The notes beneath the pieces were generated by a model. That model did not search any database, was not told the DNA's origin, and saw nothing but the letters and a program-made list of their open reading frames with translations. 64,000 nt of DNA, taken from assembly GCA_024637015.1 (NCBI GenBank), contig JAGXGE010000009.1:42653-106652 (forward strand), written 5' to 3'. Positions 46,316 through 55,496 of this stretch are shown here, piece by piece; the first letter of the stretch is position 1, and each line of letters starts with the position of its first letter. A program made the position numbers and the translations under genes. This DNA comes from Aequorivita sp. Its GTDB lineage: Bacteria > Bacteroidota > Bacteroidia > Flavobacteriales > Flavobacteriaceae.

Positions 46316-46446
46316 TACTATTTTTTTAAAAATATAGATATTCAAATTACTCTAAAAATACTCCTTTGTGGGTATTTTTTTTTATAGAGTTTCCACATAG
46401 TTTTGTTCCATCAACTAACTCAATAATCAATTTTAACACACTAACT

Positions 46447-47643
46447 ATGAAATTATCAAAATTATTTGCCCTATTAATTTTGGCAAACTTGACGCTATTT
46501 TCCTGTAAAAAGGATGAAGGTAGTAACAACGACTATTCTATAAATGATTATGAAGGTTATTTTACAGGAATCATGACCACCGAAGGAATCAGCAACCCAT
46601 TAGAGGGGGTTTTAAAGACTTCTTCTAACGGAACCTTTACCCTTAACCTTCTTTCAGGAAGTTTGCAAGGTTCCATAGAGTCAATAGACAATACGCTTCG
46701 ATTGGATATTAATCAAAGAAGCGGAATTTTTTATGATTCTACAAGTTTGACCGGTACGCTTTCTCAAAATTCAGAAGGGTATAACCTTTCTATTTCGGGA
46801 ACGTATATTGATGGAAACCCACTGAACTTAAATGGCCAAGCGGTTACTCTGGAACTGGGCAATCAAGCATATCATGATAGCAAAACTAAATCTTCCGTTT
46901 ATTTTACACATAATGAGAGCTGCAAGGCAGTCATTACTATCGGTTCCACTACGCTAGGAGATTTAAACAACCATTACGCTGAAAACGGCTTGTGTAATGG
47001 TATGTATGCTTCTATGTTTACTTGGCCAGTAGATGTGGAAAACGAGCAATCACAATTAGACTGCCATACAGTAAGATTACGTGGTTTGGATGGCAACTAT
47101 TTCACATTTGAAGATTGCAATACTGCAACTTTCATATTGCCAAAAAATACCCAATACAGCTATTTTGTACAATGGGAAAATGGAGAAACAGAAACCGGAA
47201 ACTTCACTTCACCCGATGGCGCTTCCAGAATGGCTATCTGTCTTGAAAATTCTGGGCCCGAGTGCAGCGGTAATGGTAATGGGAATTTGCCTGGTGCCGA
47301 TGGCAGTCCTCGTTTTAATATGACTTGGAGCGGAAGTACTGATTTGGACCTTTACGTTACCGATCCATTAGGCTTTACTATTTATTATAGTTCCACAAAC
47401 TCACCTTCCGGTGGGGTTTTGGATGTGGATTGTACAGGAAGCTGTACCGGCGGAAATGCTGAAAATATTACTTGGGAAAATGGTGGACCTTCAGGAGTTT
47501 ATGAGTTTCACGTAAACTACTACAGTGGTTCTGGAGATACTCCTTTTACAATTACAGTGCGTGATAACGATACTACAAGGAATGTGATAAACAGTTCTTT
47601 AAGTGATGGAGATTCTCAAACTTGGACCTATACCAAAAATTAA
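46447..47643 (+). CDS. Lipoprotein with C-terminal YfaP/DUF2135-like beta domain
   Basis: A 398-residue surface or periplasmic lipoprotein. The signal ends in LTLFSC, so Cys20 is the likely lipidated residue. Two middle cysteine pairs lie in segments NESCKAVITIG and LDCHTVRL. The last 110 residues contain a jelly-roll-like domain with WSGSTDLDLYVTDPLG and VYEFHVNYYSG, as in the YfaP/DUF2135 family found in bacterial surface proteins. The ATG at 46447 is chosen because the longer reading from 46366 places 27 unrelated residues before the signal peptide. A strong terminator follows. Confidence 0.82.
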   Translation: MKLSKLFALLILANLTLFSCKKDEGSNNDYSINDYEGYFTGIMTTEGISNPLEGVLKTSSNGTFTLNLLSGSLQGSIESIDNTLRLDINQRSGIFYDSTSLTGTLSQNSEGYNLSISGTYIDGNPLNLNGQAVTLELGNQAYHDSKTKSSVYFTHNESCKAVITIGSTTLGDLNNHYAENGLCNGMYASMFTWPVDVENEQSQLDCHTVRLRGLDGNYFTFEDCNTATFILPKNTQYSYFVQWENGETETGNFTSPDGASRMAICLENSGPECSGNGNGNLPGADGSPRFNMTWSGSTDLDLYVTDPLGFTIYYSSTNSPSGGVLDVDCTGSCTGGNAENITWENGGPSGVYEFHVNYYSGSGDTPFTITVRDNDTTRNVINSSLSDGDSQTWTYTKN

Positions 47644-47681
47644 AACTCTCATTTGTTTTCAAAAAGCTAACTGAATTAGCA

Positions 47682-47718
47682 AAAGCCACTTTCATAAATA
47701 TTGAAAGTGGCTTTTTTT
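47682..47718 (+). terminator. Rho-independent terminator
   Basis: AAAGCCACTTTCA and TGAAAGTGGCTTT form a perfect 13-bp stem with a 7-base loop followed by T residues, 38 bp after the lipoprotein gene. Confidence 0.92.
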
Positions 47719-47802
47719 ATTTATTATCAGCTATTTGAAAGACTATCGGATTCCAAAATCTAAAGCTTGCCGTGGATCTACCGCTACTTAAAGCCTTAAA
47801 TC

Positions 47803-48252
47803 CTAAGCATATTCCAAAGTCTTTTTTGACTTTCTATATAGATAATTTGGATATATAGTACGTTTCGCAAATCGATTCAGTTTATCACTGTTCACCATTT
47901 TTATATATATCTGTCTGGTCACCCCAAAATATTCATAGGTATTGCCATCCAGATAGGTAATCTCTAAAAGCATTCCTTTGTGCTGAAAATCGGCAATCCC
48001 AGAGTTCGTGATGGTTTCTGTGTATTCTTCAAGGTTGGCCGCTTTCGTTTCAGGTGCAATACTTACCAAAAAATGGTAGCCGTCTATAATTTTTCGGCTG
48101 TTCACTTCAGCTTCTTCACGCAAGTCATCCCCATCTTGGAACTTGTCTGGGTGCCACTCTTTAACCAAATTACGGTAACTGGTTTTTAGGGCTTTCAGCT
48201 CTATTTCCTTTTCAACCCCAAAGAGTTTCTTGTATTCGTTAATGCGTTTCAT
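47803..48252 (-). CDS. J-domain protein with C-terminal KTSC domain
   Basis: A 149-residue protein joining a DnaJ-like J domain (residues about 4-70, with the HPDK tripeptide region at 34-37) to a KTSC domain (about 85-149, with LLEITYLDGNTYEYFGV). The J domain should stimulate DnaK ATPase; KTSC domains often occur in small RNA- or phage-associated proteins and may bind the client. No Gly/Phe or zinc-finger region is present, so it is a specialised co-chaperone. The ATG at 48252 is used since the longer frame from 48378 adds an unlikely basic segment. Confidence 0.82.
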   Translation of the reverse strand: MKRINEYKKLFGVEKEIELKALKTSYRNLVKEWHPDKFQDGDDLREEAEVNSRKIIDGYHFLVSIAPETKAANLEEYTETITNSGIADFQHKGMLLEITYLDGNTYEYFGVTRQIYIKMVNSDKLNRFAKRTIYPNYLYRKSKKTLEYA

Positions 48253-48509
48253 AAACTTCCTGTTTTTGCGGCCGCGAAAATACACTTTAATATTGAAGAA
48301 AGAGCGATTTATGCACTGATAATATTTTGTCTTTGTGAAGGAGGAGCTAATTAAGTAGTTTATTCTGTTGTATTTCATTCATGCTAGCAAGTATTTTCAT
48401 GAGATTGTTTGGCCTATCGGATTACCAATACCCCTTTGAATTTGCTCCTGGCAGGCATTATTAAGTTTAGCGCCGTAGTAATAATTATCAATAATTTTTA
48501 AAATAAAAA
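48253..48509. other. Gene-free stretch upstream of the J-domain gene
   Basis: About 260 bp between the J-domain gene start and the csp terminator. It should contain the J-domain gene promoter. No gene, repeat or hairpin was recognised. Confidence 0.4.
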
Positions 48510-48530
48510 AACCATCCGTTAAGATGGTCT
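48510..48530 (-). terminator. Terminator of the cold-shock gene
   Basis: On the minus strand ACCATC and GATGGT flank TTAACG, with T residues following. It lies 24 bp beyond the csp stop codon. Confidence 0.75.
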
Positions 48531-48553
48531 TTATATTGCATACGTTAAGCGTG

Positions 48554-48745
48554 TTATAGTAATCTTACTTTTATAGCGCTAAGACCTTTTTCTCCTTGTT
48601 CCACATCAAACTGAACGTTGTCATCCTCACGGATGTTGTCAATTAGATTGGTTGAATGGACAAAAATGTCTTGATCTGAATCCTTTACTTTTATGAAACC
48701 AAAACCTTTGGCTTCATTGAAAAATTTTACTGTACCTTCTTTCAT
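48554..48745 (-). CDS. Cold-shock domain protein (CspA family)
   Basis: A 63-residue RNA chaperone with the complete cold-shock beta-barrel. MKEGTVKFFNEAKGFGFI carries RNP1 (KGFGFI, residues 13-18), and RNP2-like DIFVH follows. It binds single-stranded RNA to melt secondary structure. An in-frame ATG at 48796 would add 17 residues that are not part of the family, so it is probably untranslated leader. It lies 68 bp downstream of the desaturase gene in the same direction, and could be transcribed with it or from its own promoter. Confidence 0.93.
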   Translation of the reverse strand: MKEGTVKFFNEAKGFGFIKVKDSDQDIFVHSTNLIDNIREDDNVQFDVEQGEKGLSAIKVRLL

Positions 48746-48813
48746 TATATTTACTTTTTTAATATTTATTAATTTATTTATAAATTCTTTTAACATTGTT
48801 GTTTCTGTTTTTT

Positions 48814-49962
48814 TTAAACATTTATTGTTTGCTCTTTATTGGCTAATAACGGTTTGTTATTACCCAACATTTTAAGCATTTTAATATGGGCTATTATAGC
48901 AAGCCCAAAGCTTTTCTTTACATTATAAACCATCCCGTATTCTTCAGCAGTTTCCGCTACAATCTTGGTTAGTTTTTTGTAATGTATGTGGCATACGTCT
49001 GGTAATACATGATGCTCTACTTGATAATTTAATCCTCCTATCATCCAAGATAAAAAGTTGCTTTTGGGTGAAAAATTACAAGTTGTATTAAATTGGTGAC
49101 TATACCAATCGTCACTCATAACCCCTTCCTTATCAGGGAGTGGAAACTCATTTTCAGGCATAATATGGGCTACTTGAAAAACAGTACTCACTAAAAGTCC
49201 TGTAACAAAATGCATACTGAAAAACGCCAGTAATATTACCCACCAAGCCTGAGGTACCATAATCATTGGTAATACCAATGCGTAGGTATAATAAAGCATC
49301 TTCCAGCCTATCATGGAGCCCAATACCTTTTTGAATTCATGTTTCTTATTAAAGAACCCCAAGTTTTTATACCGTGTAAGGCGCACAAAATCTTTTGTTG
49401 TGATCCACGATATGGTAGATATTCCATAGAAAAACCAGATATAAATATGCTGAAAACGGTGGAGCCAATAATGTTTTGCATGGGGTGAAAACCGTAAAAA
49501 GAACGGCGCATTAATATCATCATCGGCATGTTCAATGTTTGTAAAGCTGTGGTGCAATACATTGTGCTGTACCTTCCATACTGCATCATTTCCGCCTATA
49601 AGGTTAAAGGTGTAACCCAAGATGGTATTCACCTTCTTATTTCTGGAATAGGAACCGTGTATCGCATCATGCATAATGCCCATCCCAATACCCGACATAC
49701 CCAGTCCTGCAATTAAATAGGCTACAAAAAGTAACCATACAGATGTAATTAAACCCGTAGACAACAGAACGATTGGAACAAAAAAGAAAGCTAACATAAT
49801 AACAGTTTTTGTTACCATATTTGCATTGGCATTCCTGCTGACGCTATTTTTTTTAAAATAAGCATTCACCCTACTCCTCAGGGCTTTTGAAAAGGTGGAA
49901 TTAATTTCTCTCGGAAACTTCGGATTATGTATGCTTTTGCTCATGAGTTTAATTGCTATCAT
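48814..49962 (-). CDS. Fatty acid desaturase (linoleoyl-CoA desaturase-like)
   Basis: A 382-residue membrane di-iron desaturase that introduces a double bond into acyl chains. The three histidine boxes are HDAIHG (near residue 97), HNVLHH (near 134) and QVEHHVLP (near 313). The Gln in the third box is typical of front-end desaturases, though no cytochrome b5 domain is fused. Four main hydrophobic segments surround the boxes. The start may be the ATG at 49962 or the one at 49944. It sits next to the cold-shock gene, consistent with a role in membrane fluidity at low temperature (inference). Confidence 0.9.
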   Translation of the reverse strand: MIAIKLMSKSIHNPKFPREINSTFSKALRSRVNAYFKKNSVSRNANANMVTKTVIMLAFFFVPIVLLSTGLITSVWLLFVAYLIAGLGMSGIGMGIMHDAIHGSYSRNKKVNTILGYTFNLIGGNDAVWKVQHNVLHHSFTNIEHADDDINAPFFLRFSPHAKHYWLHRFQHIYIWFFYGISTISWITTKDFVRLTRYKNLGFFNKKHEFKKVLGSMIGWKMLYYTYALVLPMIMVPQAWWVILLAFFSMHFVTGLLVSTVFQVAHIMPENEFPLPDKEGVMSDDWYSHQFNTTCNFSPKSNFLSWMIGGLNYQVEHHVLPDVCHIHYKKLTKIVAETAEEYGMVYNVKKSFGLAIIAHIKMLKMLGNNKPLLANKEQTINV

Positions 49963-50288
49963 GCCGAAACCAATAACTGATTCCCAAAAAACGTAGGGGT
50001 GGTAATATTGGTTAAAGAATGGCGCCGTGTTAAGCGAATTGTTTATGAATAAAACTTTTGAAGAGAACTATTCTTATTAATCCAACTGGTTTTTACCATA
50101 AAACGCCTGATGCACTAAGATTGTTAAAGTATAGAAGAAAGCGAAGGATTAATTAAAATTCGGTGGAGATTAAAAAAAATAAGCTGACTAAACACTATAT
50201 TGGATAAATATAGGCTAAATAAATAGAACCTCTTCATTTTATATGTTAAAGTGTTGATTTTCATACAAATAATAAGAAAGACAATGGA
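49963..50288. other. 326-bp intergenic region, no feature recognised
   Basis: A/T-rich DNA between the desaturase start and the helicase stop. It must hold the desaturase promoter. No ORF, strong hairpin or repeat was seen. Confidence 0.45.
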
Positions 50289-51602
50289 TTAAAGAACATA
50301 AATCCGAACCTTCTTCTTTTTAAGGCGACTATTATTCAATTTGTCTACCAATTCATTTGCAAGCGTTAAAGGCACTGCCACAAACGCACAATCCTGTTTT
50401 AACTCTATAGCGCCCAATTGTTCTTGGCTTAAGTTTCCCTGCTTGATGAACAGCCCTGCAATATCACCTTTGGAGATCTTGTCTTTTCTTCCGCCAGAAA
50501 TGAAAAGCGTTTCCCAGTATTGTGCCACCAGTGGCACAGCTCGGGGAACTTCAATTGGCTCTGTTTTTTCAATAAAGTCAGGTAAAAGCTGGTTTTTCCA
50601 CTTCAGCACATAGGCAGTACCTTTTTCGTTAACACGCGCTGTTCTGCCGTTTCTATGGGTAAATTCTACTGAAGAATGCGGCAGTTCATAATGAATTATA
50701 AATTTTAATTCAGGAATGTCAATCCCTCTGGCGGCTAGATCGGTTGCTACCAATATCTGGCTAGTGCCATTTCTAAATTTTATGAGCGCCCTTTCCCTGT
50801 CTTTCTGTTCCATTCCACCCGAAAAACAAGTATGGCTAATATTGTTTTTATTCAGAAATTCACTCACCATATCAATGCTATCCCTAAAGTTGCAAAAGAT
50901 AATTCCTGGTTGATTGCCTAAGTAACGTATCAGTTCCAGCAAGGTTTCCAACTTGTCCTTATCAGGTGAAATTACTGTTTTGATTGCAAGTTTTGGGTCT
51001 ATCTTTTCCGATAAGTAATCCAAAACTGTTGGCCTGTCTAATTTTACAAATTTTGGAATTCCAACTCCCTGTGTTGCAGATGTTAATATTCGCTTACTTA
51101 CATTAGGCAATGAATACAATATTTCGCTCATTTCGCTTTCAAAACCAATTTCAAGCGACTTGTCATACTCATCCAACACCAAAGTGTTGATACTCGCTTT
51201 TGAAAATCGCTCATCCACAAAGTGATCCAAGATTCTCCCCGGCGTACCTACCAATATGGCAGGGGTATGTTTCAATTCTATTTTGTCCTTACTCTTTGCC
51301 CTACCACCATATACCGCATTCACTTTAAAGCCCGAGCCCATATTACGAACTACTTGCTCAATCTGAATAGCAAGTTCACGAGTAGGAACCACAATCAAAG
51401 CTTGTACCTCGGGGTTATCAATATCTAAGCTTTTAAGAATGGGCAATAGAAACGCTAAGGTTTTCCCAGTTCCTGTAGGAGATAACAGAATTGTATTTGC
51501 CGTTTTTTCAATTATGGCAATGGCTTCCTTCTGCATAGGGTTTAAGGCCGCTATGTTTAGCTTTGCTAGTATATCCTGTTGATCCTTTATCTCGTTTGCC
51601 AT
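50289..51602 (-). CDS. DEAD/DEAH-box RNA helicase with DEYD variant
   Basis: A 437-residue superfamily 2 helicase expected to remodel RNA. Motifs in order are Q-motif region (LNPMQKEAI), motif I SPTGTGKT, PTRELAIQ, motif II DEYD (in place of DEAD), motif III SAT, and motif VI-like HRNGRTAR. The C-terminus ends in a DbpA-like RNA-binding domain (ALIKF... GLFIKQGNL, AFVAVP). The DEYD and HRNGRTAR forms mark a distinct subgroup. Its ATG overlaps the stop of the upstream helicase by one base (TAATG), so the two are translationally coupled. Confidence 0.88.
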   Translation of the reverse strand: MANEIKDQQDILAKLNIAALNPMQKEAIAIIEKTANTILLSPTGTGKTLAFLLPILKSLDIDNPEVQALIVVPTRELAIQIEQVVRNMGSGFKVNAVYGGRAKSKDKIELKHTPAILVGTPGRILDHFVDERFSKASINTLVLDEYDKSLEIGFESEMSEILYSLPNVSKRILTSATQGVGIPKFVKLDRPTVLDYLSEKIDPKLAIKTVISPDKDKLETLLELIRYLGNQPGIIFCNFRDSIDMVSEFLNKNNISHTCFSGGMEQKDRERALIKFRNGTSQILVATDLAARGIDIPELKFIIHYELPHSSVEFTHRNGRTARVNEKGTAYVLKWKNQLLPDFIEKTEPIEVPRAVPLVAQYWETLFISGGRKDKISKGDIAGLFIKQGNLSQEQLGAIELKQDCAFVAVPLTLANELVDKLNNSRLKKKKVRIYVL

Positions 51603-52948
51603 TATTTCTGTTTCTTCTTTTTCTTTATTGGTACTTCTGCTTTAGGGGGAACAATAGCGGTTTGTGCCAATTGATGCGCTAATATCTTATCTATCAACTC
51701 TTCCTTTGTTAAATGATGGAATACTGTACTTATTTTTTCTTTAAACTCCGCTGAAATGGTTCGGTTGGGTTTAGTTTTAAAGATTTTCTTCGCCCATAAT
51801 AGCGTATTATTTTCCTCAGTGCTTTGGGCATCTGGCTTTTTCATTTCCGTAAAGACAATGCCTAGCTCTTCTTCAAACTCTGGGATTTCAAAAACCTCCT
51901 CTTGTTGTAGTATGGTTACCGAAAGACCCGTTGCCCCTGCCCTAGCTGTCCGCCCGCTTCGGTGTACATAGGTTTCGTAGGTATCCGGCAAGTGGTAATT
52001 AATTACATAGCTAATTTCCTTTACATCAAGTCCACGTGCGGCAAGATCTGTGGCTACAAGAATATCTATATTCCCTTCCCTAAACTGTTCCATCACCCGA
52101 TCGCGGATGGCTTGAGTCAAGCTGCCATGGATGGCGCCTGAAGAAAATTTATTTATCGCCAAGTTCTTTGCCAGTTTATTAACGGCTGCTTTGGTTTTGC
52201 AGAAAATTATACCCCGCTCCCCTTCCTTGGAACTTAAAAAGTGTAACAATACCTCCAGTTTTTCAATTGGTTCTACCACCATAAATTGATGATCAATACC
52301 CTGATGGCCCATCGTTTCCATATCGGCTTCTATATGCAACACATGCTTGTTCATATAGTTCTGAACCAATTGCTTTATAGTACCAGGCATTGTGGCCGTA
52401 AACAGTAGTGTTCTTCTGGTTTTGGGGATTTCCGAAATGATACTGTCCAAATCTGTTTTTAAAGCACTTACCATTTCATCGGCTTCGTCTAAAACCAAGT
52501 AAGCAATGTTTTTAAGATCAATGGTGTTTCGGTTTATTAAATCTACCAAACGGCCCGGGGTTGCCACCACAATGTGGGTGGTGTTCTTTAAACGTTCAAT
52601 CTGTGGTTTTATAGGAATACCGCCACAAAGGGAAGCGATACAAATTCCAGGACTATGTGTGGCGAGAGCTACCAAGTTAGCGTGTATTTGCTGCCCAAGT
52701 TCTCGCGTAGGAGCCAATATTATAGCTTTTATATTGGTGTTTTTAGGGTCTATAAGTTGTAGCAAAGGCAATCCAAACGCAGCCGTTTTACCGCTTCCCG
52801 TTTTTGCCAAGGCCACTACATCTTTTGTTTGGGTCAAGATGAGCGGAATTGTTTTTCGTTGGATGTCTGTAGGCACTACAATGTTTAACTCCGCTAAACT
52901 TTCTTGTAATGAAGTGTTGATTCCTAAATCGGAAAAAGTATTGGGCAT
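51602..52948 (-). CDS. DEAD-box RNA helicase (RhlE/DeaD-like)
   Basis: A 448-residue ATP-dependent RNA helicase with all canonical motifs: Q-motif with PTDIQRKTIP, motif I AKTGSGKT, PTRELGQQ, motif II DEAD, TATMPG, and HRSGRTARAG. The tail ends with a lysine-rich stretch that should bind RNA. Proteins of this class act in ribosome assembly or mRNA turnover and are often cold-induced. It is the first gene of a two-gene operon with the DEYD helicase. Confidence 0.92.
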   Translation of the reverse strand: MPNTFSDLGINTSLQESLAELNIVVPTDIQRKTIPLILTQTKDVVALAKTGSGKTAAFGLPLLQLIDPKNTNIKAIILAPTRELGQQIHANLVALATHSPGICIASLCGGIPIKPQIERLKNTTHIVVATPGRLVDLINRNTIDLKNIAYLVLDEADEMVSALKTDLDSIISEIPKTRRTLLFTATMPGTIKQLVQNYMNKHVLHIEADMETMGHQGIDHQFMVVEPIEKLEVLLHFLSSKEGERGIIFCKTKAAVNKLAKNLAINKFSSGAIHGSLTQAIRDRVMEQFREGNIDILVATDLAARGLDVKEISYVINYHLPDTYETYVHRSGRTARAGATGLSVTILQQEEVFEIPEFEEELGIVFTEMKKPDAQSTEENNTLLWAKKIFKTKPNRTISAEFKEKISTVFHHLTKEELIDKILAHQLAQTAIVPPKAEVPIKKKKKQK

Positions 52949-53134
52949 AAAGCGATTTTCGGCAAAGATAGGCAGGCTTTTGGTGGAAAGGGATAAATAA
53001 TGCAGGAACTTACGGAAGATCTAAGTTATAACAGTTAGGGCAGTTTCTTTAACTAGAGGCTAAAATGTTTGATAATAAATAGAGATGATTGTAGCCAACT
53101 CTATTTTTCTTAAATAAACTGTTGTCCTAGTTTT

Positions 53135-53629
53135 TCAATTATTCAACATACCCTTTAAAGCCTCATCTTTATTTCGCAAATCAATTCCTCCTTCACAAAC
53201 TGATTTTAAATTGACAAGAAAAAAGGACCATCCTGAATCGCAACCAAGTCTTATCCCCCGTTTCGATTGACTATCAGTTGGAATATTACTTTGGGTTAAT
53301 GCTACGATCACATAATCCTGACTTTGAGTAAGTTTTATTTCAACTTCACAGTCCCCTGCAAAAGAGAATCTTATGAGGTCTTTTCCATTGGCCTGAATAA
53401 TCTTTCCAGTTTCTATAGTATCAAATAAATACCAAGACCACTGATATATGGCATCTTGCTCAACGTTTTCATTTCTTTCCACTAGTTCTCCCGTTGGTTT
53501 AGTAAACACTGCTTTGCTTAAAAACCATTTTTCAATCACTTCAGGAATCGTCCAAGCATTGTATATGTCTACAATATTTCCCTTGATGGCAATCTTTTTT
53601 GTAAAGCTTTCCCAATTAAAATTATCCAT
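53135..53629 (-). CDS. SRPBCC/AHSA1-like domain protein
   Basis: A 164-residue cytoplasmic protein of the START/Bet v1-like superfamily. It has the activator-of-Hsp90 homologue 1 pattern: IAIKGNIVDIYNAWTIPEVIEKWF at the N-terminus (split at residues 12-35), a central beta-sheet with IYQWSWYLF, and a C-terminal helix with GWSFFLVNLKSVCEGG. Such proteins bind hydrophobic ligands; the ligand is unknown. It stands alone, 180 bp from the helicase operon. Confidence 0.82.
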   Translation of the reverse strand: MDNFNWESFTKKIAIKGNIVDIYNAWTIPEVIEKWFLSKAVFTKPTGELVERNENVEQDAIYQWSWYLFDTIETGKIIQANGKDLIRFSFAGDCEVEIKLTQSQDYVIVALTQSNIPTDSQSKRGIRLGCDSGWSFFLVNLKSVCEGGIDLRNKDEALKGMLNN

Positions 53630-53747
53630 ATTTCAAAGCGTATTAATAATTATTACCCACGTCTTTATAGAGTATAGTCAAATATAAGAAGGCTTTTAGT
53701 GAAAAGGGTAAAATGTGATAGGAACATCGCACAGTGGTAATGTGCAT

Positions 53748-54341
53748 CTACTTCCATATTTTATAATTTATAACCAACTTCTTTGTTTGAATAAGTTTTC
53801 GCCAGTCTATGAATAAAAGACAGAAAAGAAGTAAAAAGCTCAATACTAAGCTTGCAACTGATTGCCAAGAGTATGTATTCTCGATGAGACCTTCAATGTT
53901 TTCAGAGGCGTATTTACCGAGATGTAATGCAACAGTGTCACTTGTAAATTTGCCAATGATAAATGCGGGTATAATATAAATGGGTTTTAATCTAGAAATG
54001 CCACCCCATAAAAAAAGGGGTGTAGTGGGAATTGGCAATAAAGAATAAGCAAGTATTATCGCTTGGCCCTTCCATTTATTCTCTTTCATTTTAGCGCCAA
54101 GAAACTGAATGTCATTATTCTTCGATTCTTTTAAATACTTAGTCGCTAATAATGGTGCATATAAAAGCAGGATATATCTGCCTAAAACCGAGCCAGCTAC
54201 ACCTATTAAAATTACTGTCCACACATTCAACCCATAAATGATCTGAAAAAACATCATTATCGTAAATGCAGGCGGAAAAGGAAAAGGGACTATATCAAAC
54301 AATAGTGCACCTAAAAAAACTAATATATATTGCCACCACAT
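53748..54341 (-). CDS. Membrane protein of VTT/DedA-like type
   Basis: A 197-residue integral membrane protein with about five hydrophobic segments. It shows the VTT/SNARE-associated-like pattern, with a GSVLGRYILLLYAP helix start after the first pair and a re-entrant segment LLPIPTTPLFLWGG near residue 110. Family members move lipids across the membrane or affect membrane potential; assignment here is by topology and motif resemblance. It is followed by an inverted repeat and lies near other small membrane protein genes. Confidence 0.72.
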   Translation of the reverse strand: MWWQYILVFLGALLFDIVPFPFPPAFTIMMFFQIIYGLNVWTVILIGVAGSVLGRYILLLYAPLLATKYLKESKNNDIQFLGAKMKENKWKGQAIILAYSLLPIPTTPLFLWGGISRLKPIYIIPAFIIGKFTSDTVALHLGKYASENIEGLIENTYSWQSVASLVLSFLLLFCLLFIDWRKLIQTKKLVINYKIWK

Positions 54342-54444
54342 TTTGTGCGCTTTTTACTAAATATTTTATTCAATGAGCTAAAATATTTTCAAAATGAAGA
54401 TACATTTCTTTTTTAAAAACTGATAGAGCTCATTTAAATAGTTA

Positions 54445-54496
54445 CAATAGCGGTATCAAAGCATCTATTTCTGAGTATAGTTCTAAACCGCTATTG
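54445..54496. repeat. 10-bp inverted repeat between membrane-protein genes
   Basis: CAATAGCGGT at 54445-54454 and ACCGCTATTG at 54487-54496 are perfect inverted copies with a 32-base centre. No long T tract follows, so it could be a weak terminator for the leftward gene ending at 54527 or a protein-binding site for the gene starting at 54341. Confidence 0.6.
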
Positions 54497-54526
54497 CATT
54501 TATATATTCTTGACCGCAGCGATTAT

Positions 54527-55030
54527 TTAATCATCATCTACGTCCTCATTTTCACCGCCATTAAATACGCCATTATCATTATTTACAGTGGTTTTTCTTA
54601 TTTCAGAATGTCTAATTTCACCACCTGTGCTTCCCACTTGTGCAAAAAGCCCGAATGTTCCTAATGAAACAACTAGGGTGATTATGCTTAGAATTTTTGC
54701 AAAAGACCATTTTTTTATGATTGCAAAAAGGTTAATTAACGATAAAATCCCTAAAAGCCCCATTAACCATATTGCTATTTCAGCTAGTTCTTCGTGATTT
54801 TCAATGAGTTGTTCAGAAACACCTGCAATATCCTCAACAGCTTCTCCCGCTTCTTCCCCAGTTAGAAAAACAGGAATGGTTAAAATTGCCATTAGCACAA
54901 ATGTTACCAATGCTACTTTTTTTATTGTATCGCTCTTTGAAAACAGACCATAAGCCAAAATTCCAATTCCAATTATTGTTCCCACAATTGGGAAATGTGT
55001 TAGTATTAAATGAAGGTATGTTGCGTCCAT
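54527..55030 (-). CDS. Small membrane protein with acidic C-terminus (DUF2231-like)
   Basis: A 167-residue protein with four hydrophobic segments (about 8-28, 38-58, 88-108, 113-133) and an Asp/Glu-rich tail (GGENEDVDDD). Histidines sit at LTHFP, ENHEE and IRHSE, a distribution seen in DUF2231-like membrane proteins that may bind metal or haem; no proof here. The gene is the last of three leftward genes with gaps of 24 and 46 bp (55907 to 54527), so they likely form one transcript. Confidence 0.7.
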   Translation of the reverse strand: MDATYLHLILTHFPIVGTIIGIGILAYGLFSKSDTIKKVALVTFVLMAILTIPVFLTGEEAGEAVEDIAGVSEQLIENHEELAEIAIWLMGLLGILSLINLFAIIKKWSFAKILSIITLVVSLGTFGLFAQVGSTGGEIRHSEIRKTTVNNDNGVFNGGENEDVDDD

Positions 55031-55076
55031 AATTTTAAATTTTTAAGTTTTGTTATTATTAATTTTACCGAAAAGA

Positions 55077-55472
55077 TTACGTTAATTGAGGCGGGCCTCT
55101 TAATCCATTCAGCTTAACAAAAAATAATTTGATAAAATTATCAGTATTCCATGCTACTGATTTTAAAGTTTCTCTTTTTTCAATGATTGATAATGATCTA
55201 TTGAATAAGGGAAACGCAGTATTTGTAAGCTTAATATCTATTTTCTTAGCACTTTTATATTGAATAAAAATGAGATTGTCTAAATTCTCACCATTACGTT
55301 CATGAAAGGCCAGTCTTACAACTCCAATTAATGAATGTGTCTTTTTATGAAGTTCAAAATGCGTTTCTTGCGTTAACTCGTTTGAATGTGGATGTGGAAT
55401 AGTAGCATGAAGGATAACCACCGCTAAAACAGTACTGAATAATATGTACTTTATTATTTTACACATCCACAT
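55077..55472 (-). CDS. Exported small protein of unknown function
   Basis: A 131-residue protein with one hydrophobic N-terminal segment (about residues 5-22, a signal peptide or anchor), then a His-rich HATIPHPHSNE stretch and a C-terminal NGLRGPPQLT tail. Short exported proteins with a His cluster and an LRxPP end are frequent near metal-efflux genes in Bacteroidota, but no efflux gene is left here. Middle gene of a three-gene leftward group. Function unknown. Confidence 0.65.
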   Translation of the reverse strand: MWMCKIIKYILFSTVLAVVILHATIPHPHSNELTQETHFELHKKTHSLIGVVRLAFHERNGENLDNLIFIQYKSAKKIDIKLTNTAFPLFNRSLSIIEKRETLKSVAWNTDNFIKLFFVKLNGLRGPPQLT

Positions 55473-55496
55473 TCCACATATGTTTAAAACTTCTTA

